Of a stretch of 64,000 nucleotides of DNA, positions 55,690-64,000 are shown one piece after another (position 1 is the first letter of the stretch; every line of letters begins with the position of its first letter). Below the pieces are notes generated by a model. That model was not told the DNA's origin. It made no database searches and saw nothing but the letters and a program-made list of their open reading frames with translations. Both the position numbers and the translations under genes were made by a program. The DNA comes from Mytilus edulis (taxonomy: Eukaryota; Mollusca; Bivalvia; Mytilida; Mytilidae): assembly GCF_963676685.1 (NCBI RefSeq), contig NC_092347.1, positions 89,778,592 through 89,842,591 on the forward strand, written 5' to 3'.

Positions 55690-56480
55690 AAAACATTAAC
55701 GGTACCAATTTTCTGCACCAGATGCGCATTTCGACAAATAATGTCTCTTCGGTGATGCTCGTAGCCAAAATATGTAAAATCCAAAGCTTATATAAAAGAT
55801 GTAGAGCTATAATCCAAAAGTTCCAAAAAAGTATATCGAAATCCGTGAAAGGAATCAGAGCTTTGCATGAGGGAGATACATTCCTTGATTTATAATATTT
55901 TTTAACATTTTGTAACAGCAAATTTAATAACACAAAAAATCCGTATTTTCATGCCAGTACCGGAGTACTGGCTACTGGGCTGGTGATACCCTCGGGGAGT
56001 AAGTCCACCAGCAGAGATATCGACCCAGTGGTAGTGATAACTTAAACGGTACCAATTTTTCTGCACCAGATGCGCATTTCAACAAATAATGTCTCTTCAG
56101 TGATGCTCGTAGCCAAAATATGTAAAATCCAAAGCTTATATAAAAGATGTAGAGCTATAATCCAAAAGTTCCAAAAAAGTATATCCAAATCCGTGAAAGG
56201 AATCAGAGCTTTGCATGAGGGAGATACATTCCTTAATTTATAATATTTTTTAACATTTTGTAACAGCAAATTTAATAACACAAAAAATCCGTATTTTCAT
56301 GCCAGTACCGGAGTACTGGCTACTGGGCTGGTGATACCCTCGGGGACTAACAGTCCACCAGAAGAGGCATCGACCCAGTGGTAGTAATAACATTAACGGT
56401 ACCAATTTTTCTGCACCAGATGCGCATTTCGACAAATAATGTCTCTTCAGTGATGCTTGTAGCCAAAATATGTAAAATCA
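55690..56480 (-). repeat. 350-bp tandem repeat, left arm (three units)
   Basis: The phrase CACCAGATGCGCATTTC(G/A)AC, followed by AAATAATGTCTCTTC, recurs at about 348-350 bp steps near 55.71, 56.07 and 56.41 kb. Each unit also carries CCAGTACCGGAGTACTGGCT and a CATCGACCCAGTGGTAGT-type phrase. Short open frames on both strands are by-products. Confidence 0.85.
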
Positions 56481-56678
56481 TACAAGTGTTCGGTAAACAG
56501 GAAGTTGTCAAGTGATCAATCTGAAAACGCATCTTAGCTGACTTAGATAAACCCTGAAACCAAATTTCAGAAATCCTTGTATTGTAGTTCCTGATCCGCT
56601 CATATGTTACATTCTTTATAAAAGATGAAAGGATTACGGAGATTTAATGAGCATGCATTATTCAGGTGTGCAATAGGA

Positions 56679-56687
56679 TATATAAAT
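56679..56687 (+). promoter_or_regulatory. TATA-like sequence upstream of exon copy B
   Basis: TATATAAAT, 61 bp before the ATG at 56749, identical in sequence and spacing to copy A. Confidence 0.4.
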
Positions 56688-56748
56688 TACAATTGTTTTG
56701 TGTAAATACGATTCTACTGTATACCTTTTGTGACATTCTGATTTAATA

Positions 56749-57218
56749 ATGAGACTAAGAACCCGTTATATCGGTGCTGGAGTAGCCGTGTTTCTGATGC
56801 TACTAACATATGAAGTATATGTGTATTCTGCAGATACGAAATGGTTAAAAAGCAATGGACTCCTATCCAAACAGGATTATATTAAGAAAATGAAATCAAC
56901 TTTTGTACAAAAAGTTAATTTATCAAATAGTAATGCGCCTGTTACTTTTAAATTGGTTCCTTATATAAGAAAAGGGCCAACAGTGTCTATATCTGCTGAA
57001 GAATTTAGGAAAAATGATAAAATCCAAACTGGCAATATTTTAATTGATAATTATGGAAAAAACGATCCAATAAAATATGGAGAAAAAGGACGTGGCGTAA
57101 CGTTTGTGGGACAAGAAAAACGATATGCGTCTGAATTGATGCAAAAATATCAAGCTAATATTTTAGCCAGTGATATAATTCCTTTAAACAGATTGGTTCC
57201 TGATGCAAGACCTCCTGG
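56749..57218 (+). CDS. GALNT-paralogue first coding exon, copy B
   Basis: 470 bp with an intact frame (MRLRTRYIGAGVAVFLML to LNRLVPDARPPG) and the same phase-2 donor GG|GTAAGT as copy A. Signal anchor and stem are preserved. Homology to copy A starts abruptly at about 56597 (ATCCGCTCATATG), after which promoter-proximal sequence, exon and about 820 bp of intron match. No exon 2 follows: 0.8 kb on, the sequence switches to an inverted piece of the copy A flank and then to the palindrome spacer. It is probably not a working gene, although it may still be transcribed. Confidence 0.7.
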
Positions 57219-58555
57219 GTAAGTTTCTCCAGAATCTTTATGATCATTCCACATTTATAATTTATCTTTTTTTGGTGAACACGATTTATGATGATTCACT
57301 GCATACCACGAAAGATATGTTTTTGTCGATAATTTGCTTAAACTTCAGTCTACCTTGTTCAAATGTAATACCATGCATTTATAGTGCTGAAAGTATGCAG
57401 TGAACACAAAGTCCCGAGACGTAAGCAGTGAAAACAAAGTCCACAAATATACGCTAAATAACACAATTTCTATTTTGGCATTGCGTCCAATATCTATTTG
57501 AACAAAATCACCATCTGCACGAGGAACAACCAATAACCGAAGAGCATCCAGTATATTTTTTGAAGTAGACACTGAATATATTAAATCTATTAGGTCTTGG
57601 TATTTTTCAAAAAAGCATTTGTGGAAAAAGGGTAGACGTGCTTTCGCAAATTCTGAGTCATTGTTTTTTTTTAATTCGGGTACTGATGACAATTTACAAA
57701 TTCTGAGTAGTAGATGCAAGCTCCTGAATATCGTACGAGTTGAGTAATGTATAATACTCCATACGCGGATGAAGTTGGTAAATTGCTGCTAAGTTGAGGA
57801 AAATTTATAATTTCAAAATTGAAATCATCTCGTTTGACATAGACTTTGTTATTGGAATGACCGCTGAAGTCAAATCGGGAAATTAGACCAAGTAAGCTGT
57901 ATTTGTAATTTGTAATGCCTGTAATCTCTAGTTAAGGAGTATTAATGCGACCCAATCAGAAAAGTTTGTATTATTAATGGAAAGAATATCTTCAATATAC
58001 CTGTAATGATGTATGCAAAATCAAACGATCTAGCTTCTTCTGTTCTTTGATCTAACCCTGATGATAACAAAACATACACATTAAAAAGTTTCAAGAGGAA
58101 GACCACCTCCCGTTTCTCTCATTCGTGGATGCATTTAATATTATAAATACAAAGAATTTTACTTTTCGAAAATTTACGCTCCTTGAAGTCTTAATATCTT
58201 TGATTCCTTCATCGCATTGCCTCTTAAATGAAAACAGGTTTACAGAATGGCCTTGATGAATATATGTGTAGGACTCGGAGGTGCGATGGGGAATCTGTAA
58301 CTTGCGATGGTCACGCTGAAGTGTGATGGGCTACGCCGAAGTGCGATGCTCCGTACGCTGATGTGCGATGGTCTATTTGTCGCATGTTTGTGTAAGCCTA
58401 CAGACGTGCAAGTATCATGAGAAGTAATTTTTTTAATAGCGCTAGTATATTAATTAACCTACATTATGCATGGTCTGTGGCTGTCTTTAATTACAGTTGC
58501 ATGTTACATATGATCGCTCTCTCTGATTTTCGACATGTAGAAATAATTATGAATT
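57219..58555. repeat. Duplicated flank of copy B with inverted end
   Basis: 57219-58036 matches 45010-45840 in direct orientation. From about 58037 (after CTAGCTTC) to about 58555 the sequence is the reverse complement of about 46.37-45.84 kb, including the CCATCGCAC motif array read as GGTGCGATGGGG. An inversion breakpoint therefore lies at about 58037. Confidence 0.8.
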
Positions 58556-59147
58556 AGCATTTTATCTATACTGACACATATTGAAATAAAATCGGACAAC
58601 CTTTACGTTAGTCGATTACTATATACTACTGCTGCTTAAGTTCAAAATTTTGGATTAAAGAGACAATTATTCACCATTTAAAATGACTTTCTTTACAGAA
58701 AACGTTACTTTTTACAGACTTAGGGCCATTGACCAGCTGATTTTGACTGTTTGGTTATATTTAAAACGCGGTTTTTGATTAATGAATTTCGATTGGGGTC
58801 TATTAAAGACTTTAGGCTGATGATTTAATAATTGTGTCTAAATTATATGTCTTTATCGCAAATATATGGACACCGTTGCATAAGAGTCAAAATATTTTAT
58901 GAAATAGACTATAAAAATGCTGAAACTAAGAATTCATCATTGCTGTTATGTGTTTTATATGAATTGTGTTCAGAACATTCAATTCGACGATACTAAGGAG
59001 AAACATGTGAAGCCTTTGATTTTTTACCTAATTTTTGATATTTTACGGTCATTTTGGCACAGTTTAGCCATTAAAAATACAAAAAAATCGCTAATATGAG
59101 GAAAAATAAGCCCCCCTTTTTTAGATATGCATAAATACATTCAGTGT
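58556..59147. other. Spacer between inner end of copy B flank and right palindrome arm
   Basis: About 590 bp without similarity to anything else I recognise in the window. A 60-codon frame at 58917-59099 has no recognised domain. Confidence 0.5.
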
Positions 59148-59518
59148 TTTTCTTGTCCCACAAACGTTACGCCACGTCCTTTTTCTCCATATTTTATTGG
59201 ATCGTTTTTTCCATAATTATCAATTAAAATATTGCCAGTTTGGATTTTATCATTTTTCCTAAATTCTTCAGCAGATATAGACACTGTTGGCCCTTTTCTT
59301 ATATAAGGAACCAATTTAAAAGTAACAGGCGCATTACTATTTGATAAATTAACTTTTTGTACAAAAGTTGATTTCATTTTCTTAATATAATCCTGTTTGG
59401 ATAGGAGTCCATTGCTTTTTAACCATTTCGTATCTGCAGAATACACATATACTTCATATGTTAGTAGCATCAGAAACACGGCTACTCCAGCACCGATATA
59501 ACGGGTTCTTAGTCTCAT
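59145..59518 (-). pseudogene. GALNT-paralogue first exon, copy C, truncated and inverted
   Basis: Minus-strand ATG at 59518 with the copy B version of the differing residues. The exon is cut after VGQEK, where the next residue becomes His and a stop follows at once. The last third of the exon and the donor are absent. The truncation point is the inner boundary of the palindrome arm, so it reflects the inversion breakpoint. Confidence 0.8.
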
Positions 59519-61762
59519 TATTAAATCAGAATGTCACAAAAGGTATACAGTAGAATCGTATTTACACAAAACAATTTTAATTTATATATCCTATTGCACA
59601 CCTGAATAATGCATGCTCATTAAATCTCCGTAATCCTTTCATCTTTTATAAAGAATTTAACATATGAGCGGATCAGGAACTACAATACAAGGATTTCTGA
59701 AATTTGGTTTCAGGGTTTATCTAAGTCAGCTAAGATGCGTTTTCAGATTGATCACTTGACAACTTCCTGTTTACCGAACACTTGTATGATTTTACATATT
59801 TTGGCTACAAGCATCACTGAAGAGACATTATTTGTCGAAATGCGCATCTGGTGCAGAAAAATTGGTACCGTTAATGTTATTACTACCACTGGGTCGATGC
59901 CTCTGCTGGTGGACTGTTAGTCCCCGAGGGTATCACCAGCCCAGTAGCCAGTACTCCGGTACTGGCATGAAAATACGGATTTTTTGTGTTATTAAATTTG
60001 CTGTTACAAAATGTTAAAAAATATTATAAATTAAGGAATGTATCTCCCTCATGCAAAGCTCTGATTCCTTTCACGGATTTGGATATACTTTTTTGTAACT
60101 TTTGGATTATAGCTCTACGTCTTTTATATAAGCTTTGGGTTTTACATATTTTGGCTACGAGCATCACTGAAGAGACATTATTTGTCGAAATGCGCATCTG
60201 GTGCAGAAAAATTGGTACCGTTAATGTTATTACTACCACTGGGTCGATGCCTCTTCTGGTGGACTGTTAGTCCCCGAGGGTATCACCAGCCCAGTAGCCA
60301 GTACTCCGGTACTGGCATGAAAATACGGATTTTTTGTGTTATTAAATTTGCTGTTACAAAATGTTAAAAAATATTATAAATTAAGGAATGTATCTCCCTC
60401 ATGCAAAGCTCTGATTCCTTTCACGGATTTGGATATACTTTTTTGGAACTTTTGGATTATAGCTCTACATCTTTTATATAAGCTTTGGATTTTACATATT
60501 TTGGCTACGAGCATCACTGAAGAGACATTATTTGTCGAAATGCGCATCTGGTGCAGAAAAATTGGTACCGTTTAAGTTATCACTACCACTGGGTCGATAT
60601 CTCTGCTGGTGGACTTACTCCCCGAGGGTATCACCAGCCCAGTAGCCAGTACTCCGGTACTGGCATGAAAATACGGATTTTTTGTGTTATTAAATTTGCT
60701 GTTACAAAATGTTAAAAAATATTATAAATTAAGGAATGTATCTCCCTCATGCAAAGCTCTGATTCCTTTCACGGATTTGGATATACTTTTTTGGAACTTT
60801 TGGATTATAGCTCTACATCTTTTATATAAGCTTTGGATTTTACATATTTTGGCTACGAGCATCACCGAAGAGACATTATTTGTCGAAATGCGCATCTGGT
60901 GCAGAAAATTGGTACCGTTAATGTTTTTACACATGATAGCCAAGTTGAAAATTTTCGTCACATTTTTCTCAGGAACTACAATACAAGGATTTCTGAAATT
61001 TGGTTTCAGGATTTATATAAGTCAGCTATACCGTGTGATGCGTTTTCAGATTCATCACTTGACAACTTCCTGTTTACCGAACACTTGCATATTTTTACAC
61101 TATTAATGCGGGGGGTATCATCAGTGAGCAGTAGCTCGCAGATTGACTTGTTCTAAACTCTGATATATGTATATTCCAAGTATGAATATAATAAAGATAA
61201 AAAATGCATATGGGCAGGTAAAAGGGCACTTGTCTTTTCTGACCTGTGAAGTGCGTAAAATAATTTACGTTTCAGCGTTTTTCTAAAATTAAAAAAAATA
61301 TGCTCTTATAATATACTAGATTATGGAGGTGTGTCCGGGCGAGAACTTCTCTAGTTCATTACTTTAGGAATATTGATCAAAAAGAAGTATTTCAATATTC
61401 AGCCCCATTCTATTATCTGTTCTATGGTCGGGTTGTTGTCTCTTTGACACATTCCCCATTTCCATTCTCAATTTTATTTTTTACAGAGGTTATCTTTAGT
61501 GCCGTGTGGAGACAGTAGAGTACGGTGACCTATAGTTGTTAATTTCTGTATCATTTGGTCTCTTGTGAAGAACTGTCTCATTGGCAATCATACCACATCT
61601 ACTTTTTTATATTTGCCTGAGGCAGTTAGTCCCTTTGTTTCTTAGTCTTTCCTTAACGTTTTAGTGGGAACAACCGCAGAGACAAAATATTACGGAAGTT
61701 CTCGACCGGGTGACGTTTCTCAAACAAATATTTTAAAGATATCAACTCTCCATCCAAGTCAC
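59148..61762 (-). repeat. Right arm of the large imperfect palindrome
   Basis: Reverse complement of 54858-57118, ending CATCCAAGTCAC at 61762. It contains truncated exon copy C, its upstream region, four units of the 350-bp tandem repeat, and inverted R2 fragments at about 61.42-61.62 kb. Confidence 0.85.
59790..60960 (+). repeat. 350-bp tandem repeat, right arm (four units)
   Basis: GAAATGCGCATCTGGTGCAG recurs near 59.84, 60.19, 60.54 and 60.89 kb, steps of about 348-350 bp. It has one unit more than the left arm. The first and last units are joined to unrelated flanks. Confidence 0.85.
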
Positions 61763-61763
61763 C

Positions 61764-62892
61764 ATACGCGTATTTTTAAATACCAAAGGGGAGAAAACTC
61801 CCTTTCACATTCAACGTACCCTTGCAATCAAAATTTACGTGTTACGACATGTCACAACAAACGATTTAGAAAAAATAATTTGTCGATATCTTAAACGTTT
61901 TTTGGAAATGAGTGGAAATGAGCCATATTCAAAAATTAGAATATGACCTTGACCTTTGACCTTGACCTAATTTTCATTTTTTTGGACCAAGGACCTCAAA
62001 TCAAAAGATCCTAGGTCTCTATCAATTATGGTTTACCAGTTAGAAATGTAATTCACTTATATCAAATGAATAAGGGGAAATAACTCTCGTATGGAGCATT
62101 CATATCACTTCGGTCAAAATAGGACAAATCATGCAAAGGATGTAACGAGCAATTTTGTAAAATAAATTTGTCATAATATTTTACGTTTGCGAAGGAGTTG
62201 CGCTCACAAGGAAAACAGTGTTTGGGGAGATTACTCCTACAAAGAAAAGTTTTCGGTTACGCAGGGTAAATTTCAAAAGCGCATCAATTGTTCGATATCA
62301 TATACCAAATATCTAAGGGACATATTGCAAAACAAATGTTTATCGCAAGAACAAAATTAGGCGGAAGAAAAAAAAAAATAAAATCAGAGAACAATTGAAG
62401 GTCTTTCCATCCTTTTTGATATGAAAAGTTGTGAAACTAAGTTTAAAATGTCATTTCAATTGTCAAATGATAGCTCCTAGTACGCTGATTCCAAAAATAT
62501 ATTGTTTCCATACATTTTTTTTAAAATAAGGGAGATAATTTGTTACTTCCGGTTTGAAAAATGTTACTTCCGATTATATTTAAATATTTACTTGAAACCG
62601 ATTCCAAAAATATCTGGTTCTATATACTTTTATATTAATAAAGTACAAAAAATAGCTACTTCCGGTTTACAAAAGGTCACTTCCGGTTGGTTTTTTTCAA
62701 GGTTAAATGGCTTGATACCTTTTTCTAAAAGTTGTATATCTTTATCATGTATACATATAGAATAAAAGCAAAGGTCAAAATATAGAACGTCAAATTAAGC
62801 TATGACCTTGAGATCAATTTCAAGGTCATAAACCAAGGACCTCAAATCAAAAGACCATAGGTCTTAATTAAATTTAGTTAATGAGTTATATC
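61764..62892 (+). repeat. 1,132-bp tandem repeat, copy 1
   Basis: Starts ATACGCGTATTTTTAAATAC just after the palindrome. It contains TGACCT half-site clusters (61944-61968), ACTTCCGGT motifs near 62545, 62658 and 62679, and CAAGGTCAT-type sites near its end. Copy 2 follows with an exact 1,132-bp displacement at the landmarks I checked. Non-coding: the 87-codon frame at 62502-62765 has no domain. Confidence 0.85.
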
Positions 62893-64000
62893 ACCAAACG
62901 CGTATTTTTTAATACAAGTGGGGAGAAAACTCCCTTTCACATTCAACGTACACTTGCAATCAAAATTTACATCTTACGACATGTCGCAACTAACAATTTA
63001 GTAAAAATAATTTGTTGATATCTTATACAGTCTTTGGATATAAGTGAAAATAAGCCAAATTCAAATATTAAAATATGACCTTGACCTTTGACCTTGACCT
63101 AATTTTCATTTTTTGGGACCAATGACCTCAAATCAAAAGATCCTAGGTCTCTATCACTTATGGTTTATAAGATAGAAATTCATATCACTTATATCAGATG
63201 CATAAGGGGAAATAACTCTCATATGGAGCGGTCATATCGCTTCGGTCAAAATAGGACAAATCATGCGAAGGATATAACGAGCAATTTTGTAAAATAAATT
63301 TGTCATAATCTTTTACGGTTGCGAAGGAGATGCGCTAACAAGGAAAACAGTGTTTGGGGAGATAACTCCTACAAAGAAAAGTATTTGTTTACGCAGGGTA
63401 AATTTCAAAAGCGCATAAACTGTTCGATATCATATACAAAATATCTAAGCAACATATTGCGAAACAAATGTTTATCGCAAGAACAAAATTAGGCGGAAGA
63501 AAAAAAAAAAAAATTAAAAACCAATTGTTCAGAGAACAATTGAAGGTCTTTCCATCAAAACAATGTATTTTGATATGAAAAGTTGTGAAACTAAGTTTTA
63601 AATGTCATTTCAATCGTCAAATGATAGCTCCTAGTAAGCTGATTCCAAAAATATATTGTTTCCATACATTTGTTTTTAAATAAGGGAGATAATTTGTTAC
63701 TTCCGGTTTGAAAAATGTTACTTCCGATTATATTTGAATATTTACTTGACACTGATTCCAAAAATATCTGGTTCTATATACTTTTATATTAAAAAGTACA
63801 AAAAAATAGCTATTTCCGGTTTACAAAAGGTCACTTCCGGTTGTTTTTTACAAGGTTAAATGGTTTGATATCTTTTTCTAAAAGTTGTATATCTTTATCA
63901 TGTATACATATAGAATAAAAGCAAAGGTCAAAATCTAGAACGTCAAATTAAGCTATGACCTTGAGATCAGTTTCAAGGTCATAAACCAAGGACCTCAAAT
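62893..64000 (+). repeat. 1,132-bp tandem repeat, copy 2 (cut by the window end)
   Basis: Repeats copy 1 with scattered substitutions and small indels. It starts ACCAAACGCGTATTTTTTAA, and the half-site cluster is at 63076-63100. The array may continue beyond the window. Confidence 0.85.

Larger units (their letters stand above)
54858..57118 (+). repeat. Left arm of a large imperfect palindrome
   Basis: Starts GTGACTTGGATGGAGAGTTG and ends within GALNT-paralogue exon copy B. It is matched in reverse by 59148-61762. Contents in order: R2 fragments, three units of a 350-bp tandem repeat, and the upstream part and first about 370 bp of the exon. It is about 350 bp shorter than the right arm because it has one fewer tandem unit. 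Confidence 0.85.

Noticed and set aside
45010..56596. Exons 2-10 of the GALNT paralogue after copy A
   Set aside because: I looked for the FYDEW, DSH, WGGEN and CGG segments and found none. A sensitive profile search could still find diverged exons.
55461..61156. Open frames of 61-140 codons in both palindrome arms
   Set aside because: They lie in the 350-bp tandem repeat, occur on both strands, and reflect duplication rather than a protein family I can recognise.

Overview
The window reads as nuclear DNA of a bivalve mollusc, most likely a mytilid mussel (genus Mytilus or a close relative). This rests on AT-rich sequence, spliced genes with GT-AG introns, and several dispersed repeat families I associate with mussel genomic DNA. 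The species call is inference from memory of such repeats, not a database match.

Layout. (1) 0-10 kb: repeats, an unrecognised broken reading frame, a complete two-exon FLYWCH/MULE transposase-type gene on the minus strand (3128-4894), and a frameshifted reverse-transcriptase element (about 7.8-9.36 kb). (2) 10.8-36.5 kb: one complete ten-exon gene for a polypeptide N-acetylgalactosaminyltransferase (GALNT family, GT27, 592 residues). All exon phases join without a break, from signal anchor through catalytic domain to ricin-type lectin domain. Its introns carry four minisatellites, a 250-bp tandem duplication and many dispersed repeats. Intron 7, between the catalytic and lectin exons, holds an 8.3-kb train of six foldback-like elements made of 21-22 bp repeats bounded by a shared terminal inverted repeat. 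(3) 37-44 kb: a second decayed reverse transcriptase, dispersed repeats, a near-complete 285-bp hairpin (42.9-43.2 kb) and one candidate orphan exon. (4) 44.4-61.8 kb: three copies of the first coding exon of a second GALNT paralogue. Two are intact exons with donor sites; the third is inverted and cut inside the exon. I found no downstream exons for them. The second and third copies lie in the arms of a large imperfect palindrome (54.86-57.12 and 59.15-61.76 kb) that also contains a 350-bp tandem repeat. (5) 61.76-64.0 kb: two tandem copies of a 1,132-bp unit with clustered AGGTCA half-sites and ACTTCCGGT motifs.

The protein-coding theme is mucin-type O-glycosylation in the Golgi (one full GALNT gene plus duplicated first exons of a paralogue) inside heavily transposon-shaped DNA. 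The strongest candidate for something undescribed is the foldback train: two rounds of the same three elements, in which two elements are individually inverted in the second round. Ends given for dispersed repeats are approximate, because they were set by eye.
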